This document shows, in pieces, positions 9,691 through 18,525 of a stretch of DNA of 64,000 nt. The notes under the pieces were generated by a model that was not told the origin of the DNA, ran no database searches, and saw nothing but the letters and a program-made list of their open reading frames with translations. The position numbers and the translations under genes are program-made. This DNA is from Acidobacteriota bacterium (GTDB lineage Bacteria; Acidobacteriota; Vicinamibacteria; Vicinamibacterales; Fen-181): NCBI GenBank assembly GCA_003170135.1, contig PMZR01000098.1, positions 18,406 to 82,405 on the forward strand. The letters are read 5' to 3'. How positions within the stretch are numbered: the first letter of the stretch is position 1; the number at the start of each line of letters is the position of its first letter.

Positions 9691-9708
9691 GCGGGCCTTG
9701 GTCCGGCC

Positions 9709-11163
9709 CTACTTCCCTTCCAGTTCCCGCCGCAGCAGGTCGTTGACGACCTGCGGGTTCCCCTGGCCGCGCGTCGCCTTCATCACCTGGCCGACGAGGT
9801 ACCCGAACGTCTTCGTCCGGCCCGCGCGGTACTGCCCGACGGATCCGGGGTTCGACGCGAGCACGTCACGGATCGCCACCAGCAACGCGCGCTCGTCGCT
9901 GACCTGCGCCAGGCCGCCGGCGGCCACCACCGCTTCGGCGGTTGCGCCCGTCTCGCACATCGTCTGGAACACGTCCTTCGCCACCGATCCGCTGATGGTG
10001 CCGCGCTCCACGAGCGCGATCAACTCCGCCAGTCGCGTGGGATCGATGGGCATCTCGGTGACCGCCGTGCCCGTCTCCTTCAGCCTGCGCAGCACCTCGC
10101 CGAGGATCCAGTTGCTCGCCGCGCGCGCGTTGCGCACCCGGGCGGCCGTGGCTTCGAAATAGTCTCCCAGGGCGACCGACTGCGTCAGGATGTCCGCGTC
10201 GTACTCGGGCAGGTCGTATTGCGCGACGAGCCGGTGTTTGCGCGCTTCGGGCAGCTCGGGCAGCGCACGGCGGATCTCCTCGACGCGCTCGGCGGTGACC
10301 TCGAGCACCGGCAGGTCCGGCTCGGGAAAGTACCGGTAGTCGTGTGCTTCTTCCTTGCTGCGCATCGCGACGGTCCGGCCGGCCACGCTGTCCCAGAGCC
10401 GCGTCTCGTGCACGACCCGCTCGCCGGATTGCAGCAGCCCGATCTGCCGATCGATCTCGTACTCGAGCGCCTTCTGCAGGTACCGGAACGAATTCAGGTT
10501 CTTCAGCTCCGCCTTGGTCCCGAGCGCCTCGCTGCCTGCCGGACGCACCGAGACGTTCGCGTCGCACCGGAGGCTGCCCTCTTCCATGTTGCCGTCGTTG
10601 ACGCCAATCGCCAGGAGAATCGCGCGCAGCCGTTCAAAAAAGTCGGCGGCCTCGGCGGCCGACCGCAGGTCCGGTTGCGTCACGATCTCGAGCAGCGGCA
10701 CGCCGCTGCGATTGAAGTCCACGTAGGTTCGTGTCGGCGAGTCGGGAAACCCCTCGTGCAGCGATTTGCCGGCGTCCTCCTCGAGGTGCGCGCGAATGAG
10801 GCCGATACGCCGGACCGCTTTGCGGACCGAGTACTCCAGGTGGCCGCCGGTGGCGAGCGGATGGTCGTACTGCGAGATCTGGTAGCCCTTCGGCAGGTCC
10901 GGATAGAAGTAGTTCTTGCGCGCGAACACCGACCGCGCGGGCACCTCGCAGTTGAGCGCCAGCGCCGCCCGAATCCCGAAATCGACGGCCTTGCGGTTCA
11001 GGACCGGGAGCGCCCCGGGCAATCCGAGGCAGACCGGACACACGTGCGTGTTGGGACGGGCGCCGAACGCCGTGCTGCAGCCACAGAAGATCTTGCTCTC
11101 AGTGAGGAGCTGGGCGTGGATCTCGAGGCCGATGACGGGCTCGTAGATGGAGTCGCTGGTCAT
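9709..11163 (-). CDS. gatB: Asp/Glu-tRNA(Asn/Gln) amidotransferase subunit B
   Basis: The glutamyl-/aspartyl-tRNA-binding kinase subunit of GatCAB, which converts misacylated Glu-tRNA(Gln)/Asp-tRNA(Asn). 484 residues, normal length. N-terminal catalytic cradle with EPVIGLEIHAQLLTESKIFCGC, CPVCLGLPGALPVLN and the Zn ligands C-G-C...C-P-V-C; YPDLPKGYQISQYD; HLEEDAGKSLHEG; the C-terminal YqeY-like tail domain includes NPGSVGQYRAGRTKTFGYLVGQVMKATRGQGNP shortened here. Start ATG 11161-11163. gatA and gatC are elsewhere. A heptanucleotide array lies just upstream, between it and pckA. Confidence 0.96.
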   Translation of the reverse strand: MTSDSIYEPVIGLEIHAQLLTESKIFCGCSTAFGARPNTHVCPVCLGLPGALPVLNRKAVDFGIRAALALNCEVPARSVFARKNYFYPDLPKGYQISQYDHPLATGGHLEYSVRKAVRRIGLIRAHLEEDAGKSLHEGFPDSPTRTYVDFNRSGVPLLEIVTQPDLRSAAEAADFFERLRAILLAIGVNDGNMEEGSLRCDANVSVRPAGSEALGTKAELKNLNSFRYLQKALEYEIDRQIGLLQSGERVVHETRLWDSVAGRTVAMRSKEEAHDYRYFPEPDLPVLEVTAERVEEIRRALPELPEARKHRLVAQYDLPEYDADILTQSVALGDYFEATAARVRNARAASNWILGEVLRRLKETGTAVTEMPIDPTRLAELIALVERGTISGSVAKDVFQTMCETGATAEAVVAAGGLAQVSDERALLVAIRDVLASNPGSVGQYRAGRTKTFGYLVGQVMKATRGQGNPQVVNDLLRRELEGK

Positions 11164-11189
11164 GGATCTTTGGACCAGCGATCAGTATA

Positions 11190-11240
11190 AGGCCTTGGGC
11201 CTTGGGCCTTGGGCCTTGGACTTTGGGCTTTGGGCTTACG
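11190..11240. repeat. heptanucleotide array (CCTTGGG family)
   Basis: Seven units: ccttggg three times, ccttgga, ctttggg twice, cttacgg. It begins about 12 nt after the pckA stop (minus strand) and ends about 27 nt before the gatB start. Confidence 0.9.
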
Positions 11241-11252
11241 GCTCTCGGCCCG

Positions 11253-12848
11253 TCACACGTCCCGTGGCCCTGCCGCCTTGACCTCGGGCACGGCCTGATC
11301 GTCGAACGTCTTGAAGTTCTCGATGAACATGCGAGCCAGCCGGCGGGCCTGCTCGTCGTAGGCGGCATCGTTTGGCCACGTCGTGCGCGGACGCAGCAGC
11401 TGCGACGGCACACCGGGGCACGAGGACGGCACGAGCACGTTGAAGATCGGATCGGTGTCGTAGGCCACCGTATCGAGCGCCCCCGACAGCGCCGCCCGCA
11501 CCATCGCGCGGGTGTAAGCAATGGGCATCCGCGATCCGATGCCGTACGGGCCGCCGGTCCACCCGGTGTTCACGAGCCACGCCGTCACCTGGTGGCGCGC
11601 CATCATCTCGCCGAGCGCCCTCGAATACACGGTCGGGTGCAGCGGCAGGAACGGCGCGCCGAAACAGGTGCTGAACGTCGCCGTCGGTTCCGTGACGCCC
11701 TTCTCCGTGCCGGCCACCTTGGCCGTGTACCCCGAGAGGAAGTGATAGCGCGCGGCGGTCGGGCTGAGGCGCGAGATCGGCGGCAGCACACCGAACGCAT
11801 CGGCAGTCAGCAGGATGATGTTCGACGGGTGGCCGCCCTGGCCCGACCTCACGTAGTTGTCGATGAAGGACAGCGGGTAGGCGCCGCGCGTGTTCTCGGT
11901 GAGCGAATCGTCTTCCAGATCGAGCTGGCGGGTTGCCACGTCGATCGAGACGTTCTCGAGGACCGTGCCGAAGCGCCTGGTCGTCGAATAGATCTCCGGC
12001 TCGGCCTCCGGCGACAGGCGGATCAACTTCGCGTAGCATCCGCCCTCGAAATTGAACACGCCGAACTCGCTCCACCCGTGCTCGTCGTCGCCAATCAGGC
12101 GCCGCTCCGGATCGCTCGACAGCGTGGTCTTGCCGGTCCCCGACAGTCCGAAGAACAGCGCGACGTCTCCGCCCGCGCCGATGTTGGCGGAGCAATGCAT
12201 CGGGAGCACGCCGCGCGACGGCAGCAGGTAGTTGAGCACCGTGAAGACCGATTTCTTGATCTCGCCGGCGTAGCTCGTGCCGCCGATGAGGACCAGCCCT
12301 TTCGCAAAGTGCACGAGGATGAACACCTCGGACCTGGTGCCATGACGCTCCGGATCGGCATGGAAGCGCGGCGCATCGATGATCGTCAGGGCCGGCTTGT
12401 GCTCGTCGGGGTCCGCGGCCGCGTCCACGGGCAGCAGCATGTTGCGGATGAACAGGCTGTGCCAGGCGTACTCCGTGATGACGCGCACCGGGTAGCGGTA
12501 GCGCGGATCGGCGCACGCGTGGCAGTCCTGGACGAAGAGTTCCTTCCCCTGCAGGTACCGCAGCAGCATCCGGTGCACCTCGTCGAAGTGCGCCTCGTCG
12601 ATCCCGCGATTGACCTTGCCCCACCAGATGCGGTCCTCGCTCGATTTCTCGCGGACGATGAACTTGTCGCTGGCGGACCGGCCGGTGTGGTGGCCCGTGC
12701 GGCACACCAGCGCGCCGTCGGCGGCAATCAGCCCCTCGCGCCGCCGCGCAACTTCTTCATAGAGCGCAGGCGCGTTCAGGTTCCAGTTGACCCGCGCCGC
12801 GTTCACGATGCCATGGGACTCGAGCGCCGGCAGCACACGGGTACTCAT
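11253..12848 (-). CDS. pckA: phosphoenolpyruvate carboxykinase (ATP)
   Basis: Gluconeogenic conversion of oxaloacetate plus ATP to phosphoenolpyruvate. 531 residues, normal for the ATP-dependent class. Family signatures in order: [14 protein letters not shown] (about 49), the oxaloacetate-binding and Mn-binding regions ([24 protein letters not shown]), the P-loop kinase-1a [11 protein letters not shown] (about 243), kinase-2 [10 protein letters not shown], and [12 protein letters not shown]. The track ORF runs upstream to 13088, but ATG at 12846-12848 has GGAGGAG 7 nt upstream and fits the family start. Single gene, divergent from the ECF sigma factor gene. Confidence 0.95.
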   Translation of the reverse strand: MSTRVLPALESHGIVNAARVNWNLNAPALYEEVARRREGLIAADGALVCRTGHHTGRSASDKFIVREKSSEDRIWWGKVNRGIDEAHFDEVHRMLLRYLQGKELFVQDCHACADPRYRYPVRVITEYAWHSLFIRNMLLPVDAAADPDEHKPALTIIDAPRFHADPERHGTRSEVFILVHFAKGLVLIGGTSYAGEIKKSVFTVLNYLLPSRGVLPMHCSANIGAGGDVALFFGLSGTGKTTLSSDPERRLIGDDEHGWSEFGVFNFEGGCYAKLIRLSPEAEPEIYSTTRRFGTVLENVSIDVATRQLDLEDDSLTENTRGAYPLSFIDNYVRSGQGGHPSNIILLTADAFGVLPPISRLSPTAARYHFLSGYTAKVAGTEKGVTEPTATFSTCFGAPFLPLHPTVYSRALGEMMARHQVTAWLVNTGWTGGPYGIGSRMPIAYTRAMVRAALSGALDTVAYDTDPIFNVLVPSSCPGVPSQLLRPRTTWPNDAAYDEQARRLARMFIENFKTFDDQAVPEVKAAGPRDV

Positions 12849-13154
12849 CGACGGACTCCTCCGCGAGTAGATTCGAATGTGTTCAGTTGTCCCAGATTCG
12901 ACTCTACCGAGAGCCAACGGCGGAGTCAATGGAGCCACGCGCGGGCGCGTCAACCGGTAAAGCGCGGCCAATCCACGGCGTCTCGGGGCGGTTGCGGCCT
13001 CAGGCGGGCCACCTGCCGGCTGAACCAGCTCGGCGGGGTCTTCGTCAAAGGCTGTGATAAGGTATGTAAACGCCAGAGCCCGGAGCATCGTAACTTGATA
13101 TTAGGATTGGGACTACCCGAATCCCCGGACGCGTCCGTCCCCAACAGAGCCTTA
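12849..13154. other. intergenic region between pckA and ECF sigma gene
   Basis: 306 bases carrying the divergent promoters of pckA and the sigma gene. I see no ORF with coding character. A stretch reading gtaactt...gatattagg about 60 nt before the sigma start is mildly reminiscent of an ECF-type -35, which would allow autoregulation, but it is not a firm call. Confidence 0.4.
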
Positions 13155-13826
13155 ATGGCGGGACAGCCGGTGGTTACAACAGCTGAGCTTGCCACGGTTG
13201 GCGTCGCCGATCCTGCGCCAGGTCCATCGATTGAGTCGCGGACCGCAGGCGAGGTGAAGGCGCTCGTCTCCCGGGGCGCGCTGGCGGAAGCCCGCGAGCT
13301 CTTCGCGATCATCGTCGCCCGGCAGCAGCGCCGGGCGGTGCGGATCGCGTATCACTTTCTCAGGGACGCGGCCGACGCCGACGAGGCGGTGCAGGAAGCC
13401 TTCCTGAAGGTGTTCCTGCACATCGGGTCGTTCCAGGAGGATCTGCCGTTCGAGGTCTGGTTCACGCGGATTCTCATCAACGGCTGCCTCGACCGGCGAA
13501 AGGCCAAGCGGCGGCGTGAACGGTGGCTCCTCCCGGCGCAGAACACCACGGCCGAGGATCAGGGCCGCGTCGAGAGTGTCCCGGCGACGGCCGCCTCGCC
13601 GGAAGAGATGTTGCTCAGGAGCGAGCGGCGCGCGCAGGTGGCCGAGGCCATTGAACGTCTGCCCGACCGCCAGCGCACGGTCCTGCTCCTGTCGCTGTAC
13701 GACGAACGCTCGCCGCGCGAGGTGAGCGAATTGACCGGGATGAACCAATCGACGGTGCGTGTGCACCTGTTTCGCGCGGTGCGGAAGATGCGCACGCTTC
13801 TGGAGGGTACCCGTGAAAGCCGCTGA
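13155..13826 (+). CDS. ECF-type RNA polymerase sigma factor
   Basis: About 223 residues. Region 2 (IAYHFLRDAADADEAVQEAF, then FEVWFTRILINGCLDRRK) and region 4 (AIERLPDRQRTVLLLSLYDE, then LTGMNQSTVRVHLFRAVRKM) are clear; there is no region 3, as expected for the ECF group. The track ORF starts at 11202 on a shadow of pckA; ATG 13155 is the best start although its ribosome binding site is weak. The 3' end overlaps the next gene, a zinc-finger anti-sigma factor, by 14 nt, so the pair should be co-regulated and the sigma factor held inactive until a signal. The regulon is unknown. Confidence 0.9.
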   Translation: MAGQPVVTTAELATVGVADPAPGPSIESRTAGEVKALVSRGALAEARELFAIIVARQQRRAVRIAYHFLRDAADADEAVQEAFLKVFLHIGSFQEDLPFEVWFTRILINGCLDRRKAKRRRERWLLPAQNTTAEDQGRVESVPATAASPEEMLLRSERRAQVAEAIERLPDRQRTVLLLSLYDERSPREVSELTGMNQSTVRVHLFRAVRKMRTLLEGTRESR

Positions 13827-14442
13827 TGGCCGTCATCTCCGTGACGATCAGATGATCGCCGTCTACATCGGTGCCGAGCCGCGGTTCGGCCGGCAAGATC
13901 ACAACCTGGGACACCTGCGTGGGTGCGCCAGGTGCGCGCAGCGCTACCAGGCGTTTGTCGACCAGATGACCGACGTGCGCGACGAGGCGACCGCCGAGGC
14001 GGACGCCATCTTCACGCCGGCCCGGCTGGAAGCGCAGCGATTGCAGATCCTCCATCGGCTCGAGCACGCCTCGCATCCCGCGCGCGTCATCCAGTTCCCG
14101 TCGCACGGCGTCCAGAACCTGTCCATCTTCACCGGGACGCAGGTGCGCCGCTGGATCGCGGCTGCGGCCGCGGCGGGGCTGTTCATCGGCCTCACGCTTG
14201 GCCGGATGTCCGACTTCGGCATGCCGGTCGTCAGCAGGGCCGGGCACGTCGCGGCGCCGGTGGCGCTCTCGCACGTCGTGATCCCGGCACGCACCGCGGT
14301 CGAGCCCAACGTGAACGAGGACGACATCTTCTCGCGGGCCGAGCAGGCGCAGGGCGCGATGCAGGTACCGGCCGAACTCGAAGCGCTCGGCGCCCTCACG
14401 CCCATTCGGGAAGCAGCACTGACTCTGCCGTCGGGGCGTTGA
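13813..14442 (+). CDS. anti-sigma factor, zinc-finger (ZAS) type, membrane-anchored
   Basis: About 209 residues. The N-terminal cytoplasmic domain has the ZAS motif H-x3-C-x2-C (HLRGCARC), which in the family grips region 2 of its sigma factor. One TM segment (WIAAAAAAGLFIGLTLG) follows at about residue 115 and the rest should be periplasmic, with no recognised domain. GTG at 13813, with GGAGG 7 nt upstream inside the end of the sigma gene, is preferred to the track start at 13759. Its TGA (14440-14442) overlaps a TTG that is one possible start of ispH. Confidence 0.85.
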   Translation: MKAADGRHLRDDQMIAVYIGAEPRFGRQDHNLGHLRGCARCAQRYQAFVDQMTDVRDEATAEADAIFTPARLEAQRLQILHRLEHASHPARVIQFPSHGVQNLSIFTGTQVRRWIAAAAAAGLFIGLTLGRMSDFGMPVVSRAGHVAAPVALSHVVIPARTAVEPNVNEDDIFSRAEQAQGAMQVPAELEALGALTPIREAALTLPSGR

Positions 14443-14474
14443 CAACGTCCCGACGTTCGGCGGACAGTGAAGAC

Positions 14475-15686
14475 GTGGACTACGCCGCTGCGCCCCCGGG
14501 TGCTCCTCTTATCTTCCGCAAGGGTCTCGATCTGAAGGCCGCGGTCGCCGGCTCCCTGGTCGCCGATTACCACAGCGACTTGGTCGAACGCATCAAGGCC
14601 GGCGGTTTCCGTCACGACACCCCTTCCATCACGGTTCACCTGGCGCGCGAGTTCGGCTTCTGTTACGGGGTGGACCGGGCCGTCGACTACGCCTACCAGG
14701 CCCGGCTGCGCTTCCCCGCCCAGCAGGTCTACCTGACCGGCGAGATCATTCACAATCCGCTCGTCAACGACCGGTTGCGCGCGCTCGGGATCCGGTTTCT
14801 CAGCGATCCGGGCGCCACGCTGGGCGACCTCGAGGCCGGAGACGTCGTCATATTGCCGGCGTTCGGGGTGCCCATCGCGGTCCTGGTCGAACTCCAGCGC
14901 CGCGGCTGCACGCTGGTCGACACCACCTGCGGCTCGGTGTTGAACGTGTGGAAGACCGTCAAGCGCTACGCCCAGGACGCGTTCACCGCCATCATTCACG
15001 GCAAGGTCCACCACGAGGAGACGCAGGCCACCGCGTCGCAGGCGCTCCAGTACCCGGGCGGCCGCTACCTCGTCGTCCTCGATCGCGCACAGACAGCGGA
15101 GGTGTGCGACTACATTCGTCGCGGCGGGGACAAGGCCGCGTTTCTGCAGCGCTTCCGCCATGCCGCGTCCGACGGCTTCGATCCGGACGTGGATCTCGAT
15201 CGCATCGGCCTCGCGAACCAGACGACGATGCTCATGTCCGAGTCGCTGGCGATTGGCGAGCAGTTCCGGGATGCGATGCGCGAGCGGTACGGTGAGCAGG
15301 CGCTGGACGCCCATTTCAGGGCGTTCGAGACGATCTGCAGCGCCACGCAGGATCGGCAGGACGCGGTCGTGACGCTGCTCGACGCGCAGGCGCTCGATTT
15401 GATGATCGTGATTGGCGGCTACAACAGCAGCAACACCGGGAACCTGGCGCGGATCTGCGCCGCGCGGCTGCCCACCTACCACATCGCCGATGCCGGCTGC
15501 GTGGTGTCGGCCGTCGAGATCCGGCACCGGCCGATCGGCAGCCACGCCGAATCCACCACAGCGCACTGGCTTCCCGCGACCCGCCCGCTACGCGTCGGCG
15601 TGACCGCCGGCGCCTCCACCCCCGACATCATGGTCGGCGCGGTCATCGAGAAACTGGACGCGTTTGCGACCGCGACCGCACGCTGA
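14475..15686 (+). CDS. ispH: 4-hydroxy-3-methylbut-2-enyl diphosphate reductase, long form
   Basis: Last step of the MEP isoprenoid pathway, making IPP and DMAPP with a 4Fe-4S cluster. About 403 residues, the long form that carries an N-terminal extension (FRKGLDLKAAVAG, YHSDLVERIKAGG). Cluster cysteines lie in EFGFCYGVDRAV, VDTTCGSVLNVWK and ETICSATQDRQ; the HGKVHHEET, QTTMLMSES and GGYNSSNT blocks form the substrate pocket. The track ORF begins far upstream in a shadow frame. Start could be GTG 14475 or TTG 14439 (overlapping the anti-sigma stop); I list the GTG. It may be transcribed with the sigma/anti-sigma pair. Confidence 0.92.
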   Translation: MDYAAAPPGAPLIFRKGLDLKAAVAGSLVADYHSDLVERIKAGGFRHDTPSITVHLAREFGFCYGVDRAVDYAYQARLRFPAQQVYLTGEIIHNPLVNDRLRALGIRFLSDPGATLGDLEAGDVVILPAFGVPIAVLVELQRRGCTLVDTTCGSVLNVWKTVKRYAQDAFTAIIHGKVHHEETQATASQALQYPGGRYLVVLDRAQTAEVCDYIRRGGDKAAFLQRFRHAASDGFDPDVDLDRIGLANQTTMLMSESLAIGEQFRDAMRERYGEQALDAHFRAFETICSATQDRQDAVVTLLDAQALDLMIVIGGYNSSNTGNLARICAARLPTYHIADAGCVVSAVEIRHRPIGSHAESTTAHWLPATRPLRVGVTAGASTPDIMVGAVIEKLDAFATATAR

Positions 15687-15689
15687 ACC

Positions 15690-15965
15690 TCACCGCTCGC
15701 CCTGCGATTCCGGCTCGAACTTCACCTTCAGGCGCTGGCCGACGTGGGTCTTCAGCCACTTTTGCAGGTCTGACCCCTGCTTGGTGACCACCATGGTGTC
15801 CTGACCGAACGAAAAGTAGCCCTCGTCGGCCTCCTGGTAGGTGGCACCGACCTGGGCTTCGACTTCCATTCTGTCGTTCTGGGCGACCAGGCGACCGGCG
15901 CCGACCAGGACGAGCACGAACACGACCCAGAACCCGATAGTGCGGCGCACGTGTTTTCTCCCCAT
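15690..15965 (-). CDS. small secreted hypothetical protein
   Basis: 91 residues from ATG 15963-15965. The N-terminus MGRKHVRRTIGFWVVFVLVLVGAGRLVAQ is a good signal peptide with a V-A-Q end; the mature part is about 62 residues (MEVEAQVGATYQEADEGYF, TMVVTKQGSDLQKWLKTHVG, FEPESQGER). No family recognised. Convergent with ispH, with 3 nt between stop codons. Confidence 0.65.
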   Translation of the reverse strand: MGRKHVRRTIGFWVVFVLVLVGAGRLVAQNDRMEVEAQVGATYQEADEGYFSFGQDTMVVTKQGSDLQKWLKTHVGQRLKVKFEPESQGER

Positions 15966-16170
15966 GGGGTGGAGCCTGCCTCCCGCTCCGGTCGAGCCGG
16001 CTAACCTGGACACACCCGCCCGGAGTCCCAGCTTAGCAATTCGGATACCAGCCTCACCCACCTAGGCCCCGGGAACCGACCCATCCGCCCCACCTCGGGT
16101 AAACAGCCGCGTACCCATTGTCGTAAAAAGCCTAGAGACGCAAGACCAGATGCAAGGGGCTCGCAAGACC

Positions 16171-16620
16171 ATGTTTCGTGCAGTCATCGCCTTTCTTCTT
16201 TTCGTCGCATTGCCCGCCAGCGCCGGCGAACCCCAGCAGCCATTCAAGTGGTGGCAGGGCCAGCAAGCCAGGGAACTGGGGCTGACAGGCGAACAATCGA
16301 CCCGGATCGAGGCGATTCACCAGGCGGCGCTTCCACGGGTGCAGACCGCGATGGAAGACGTCGAGCATGCGCAACAGGAGTTGAGCAAGCTCATCGCTGG
16401 TGACAAAACGACCGAGATGGATGTCGTCCGCCAGCTGAACATTGTCCAGGCTGCCCGCAGCGAGGTCGACCGGCAGATGACGTTGATGTTGTTCCGATTT
16501 TACCGGGAGCTGAGTCCCGACCAGCGGCTCAAGGTGAAGGCTCTACGAGACCGGTGGCAGCACGAACGGCGTGACCGGCGAAGCGACCCCCCGCAACGAC
16601 CGGCACAAATTAAGAAATAG
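16171..16620 (+). CDS. Spy/CpxP-like periplasmic protein
   Basis: About 149 residues with a signal peptide (MFRAVIAFLLFVALPASAG). The mature protein is all-helical and carries LTGEQSTRIEAI and LSPDQRLKVKALRDRW, variants of the LTxxQ repeats of Spy/CpxP/CnrX-type periplasmic chaperones and metal sensors. M at 16150 is an alternative start but adds only a polar heptapeptide. It lies 85 nt before the TolC gene and leads a probable efflux operon; in other bacteria Spy-like proteins respond to envelope or metal stress, so a sensing role here is inference. Confidence 0.75.
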   Translation: MFRAVIAFLLFVALPASAGEPQQPFKWWQGQQARELGLTGEQSTRIEAIHQAALPRVQTAMEDVEHAQQELSKLIAGDKTTEMDVVRQLNIVQAARSEVDRQMTLMLFRFYRELSPDQRLKVKALRDRWQHERRDRRSDPPQRPAQIKK

Positions 16621-16705
16621 CTGATAAGATGCGCGGCGCCGGTTTGACGGCGCGTCCGACCCGTCCGGCCCTTTTCTCCCGAATCTCAGCAATTGGAGGG
16701 ATCCC

Positions 16706-18457
16706 GTGAAGACGTGTTCCAGTCTCCTCAGGCTGGCCTTGATCGTTCCCGTCATGGCCGTCCTGACGCCGACATCCACTCTCGTCGCGCAACAGCAGCA
16801 GAAGGCCTCCGACGCGCACGTGGCCGACCTGATGAAGGCGGCGCTCCTGCAGGTGACCGCCGGTCAGCCCGCGCAGGGCACGGGGCAGCAGGCGCAGGGT
16901 CCGGTCGTGGACCTGCGACTCGAGGAGGCTGTCACGCGCGCGATGGATCTGAACATCGACCTCGCGGTGGCGCGGCTCAACCCGCAGCTCCAGGACCTTT
17001 CGATCGCGCAGACGCGCGCCGCGTATGCCCCGACGTTGACATCGACGCTGGGTGATCAGAGTTCCAGTTCGATGTCGACCAACACGTTGTCGGGCGGGGG
17101 CGCGGGCGCCATCACGAGCAACCAGACCTACACCTACAACGGCGGCCTGACCCAGGTCCTCCCGTGGACGGGCGGCACCGCCAACCTCAGTTGGAACAAC
17201 AACCGGTTGTTCACCGACAGCAACAACTTCACGATCAACCCGACCTTCACGACCCGGTTCACGGCGCAGCTCACGCAGCCGCTGTGGCGAAACCTCAAGA
17301 TTGACGCCACGCGCAATTCGCTGTGGACGGGCCTCATCGGCCGCCAGATTGCGGATGTCACGCTGCGCGCCACCGTGGTCAACACCGAGGCCAGCACGCG
17401 AAACGCCTACTGGGATCTCGTGTACGCGGTGCAGAACCTGGAGATTCAGAAGCAGGCGCAGATTCTCGCCGACCAGCTCGTGAAGGACAACCAGGCGAAG
17501 GTCGAAATCGGCACGCTCGCGCCGCTCGATGTCGTGACGGCGCAGTCCGGCGCGGCCCAGGCCCGCCAGCGCGTCGTCGCCGCCGAACAGACCCGGCAGC
17601 AGAACGAGATCGCGCTCAAGCGCCTGATCGTCAGCAGCGCGCAGGATCCGCTCTGGACGTCGACGATCAATCCGACCAATCGCCCGGATCCGCCGCCACC
17701 GTCGGCGGACATGGATGTGAAGGCGATGATTGCGACGGCGCTCGCCAACGCGCTCGACAAGCGCACCGATCTCATCACCTCCCGCGAGACGCTCCGCCAG
17801 AGCGAGATCACGCTCAAGTACAACAAGAACCAGACGCTGCCCGACGCCAACCTGACGGCCTCCTATGGCACGCTGGGCACGGGAGGCGACGTGTACACGC
17901 GCTCGGGCGTCGTGGGCGGCACGCCGATCCTGGCCAAACCGGGTGGCTACGTCGACGCGTTGAGCATCCTCGGGAAAGCCCAGGTTCCGACCTGGGTCAT
18001 GCAGGTGCAGTTCTCCTATCCGATCGGCACCAGTGCGGCGGACGCCACCTACGCCCGCGCGAAGGTCCAGTACCAGCAGTCGCTGACCCAGTTGAAGTCG
18101 GTGGAGTTGCGCGTCGCGACCGACGTGACGCAGGCCGCCCTCAACGTGCAGAGCAACCTGCAGCAGGTGGAAACGGCGAGGGTCGCGCGCGAACTGGCGC
18201 AGAAGCAGCTCGAAGCCGAGCAGAGCAAGTTCGAGGTCGGCATGCAGACGAACTACTTCGTCGTGCAGGCGCAGCAGAACCTGGCGGCCGCGCAGGTGTC
18301 CGAGCTCCAGGCGCTCCTCAACTACCGCAAGTCGCTCGTCACGTTCCAGCAGGTGCAGGAAACCGGCAGCGCGACCGTGTCGTCGGTGTCGTCGGGCAGC
18401 AGTTCGTCGAGCAGTTCGTCGAGCAGTTCGTCGACCGGTTCGACGGGCGGCCAGTAA
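16706..18457 (+). CDS. TolC-family outer membrane efflux protein
   Basis: 583 residues starting at GTG 16706 with a GGAGG site. Signal peptide (LALIVPVMAVLTPTSTLVAQ), then two TolC/OEP repeats: VDLRLEEAVTRAMDLNIDLAVARL (about 70) and the second-half NALDKRTDLITSRETLRQSEITLKYNKNQ, with long coiled-coil helices (AQQNLAAAQVSELQALLNYRKSL). The C-terminus is a Ser-rich tail encoded by gtcgagcagttc-type repeats. It supplies the outer-membrane channel for the MacA/MacB-like exporter encoded immediately downstream. Confidence 0.92.
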   Translation: MKTCSSLLRLALIVPVMAVLTPTSTLVAQQQQKASDAHVADLMKAALLQVTAGQPAQGTGQQAQGPVVDLRLEEAVTRAMDLNIDLAVARLNPQLQDLSIAQTRAAYAPTLTSTLGDQSSSSMSTNTLSGGGAGAITSNQTYTYNGGLTQVLPWTGGTANLSWNNNRLFTDSNNFTINPTFTTRFTAQLTQPLWRNLKIDATRNSLWTGLIGRQIADVTLRATVVNTEASTRNAYWDLVYAVQNLEIQKQAQILADQLVKDNQAKVEIGTLAPLDVVTAQSGAAQARQRVVAAEQTRQQNEIALKRLIVSSAQDPLWTSTINPTNRPDPPPPSADMDVKAMIATALANALDKRTDLITSRETLRQSEITLKYNKNQTLPDANLTASYGTLGTGGDVYTRSGVVGGTPILAKPGGYVDALSILGKAQVPTWVMQVQFSYPIGTSAADATYARAKVQYQQSLTQLKSVELRVATDVTQAALNVQSNLQQVETARVARELAQKQLEAEQSKFEVGMQTNYFVVQAQQNLAAAQVSELQALLNYRKSLVTFQQVQETGSATVSSVSSGSSSSSSSSSSSSTGSTGGQ

Positions 18458-18525
18458 CCGCGGGCATTCACGATAGTTATTCCTTGCCCCCCTTTTGGCC
18501 GTTGTTGGTCTGAGGCACAACCGAG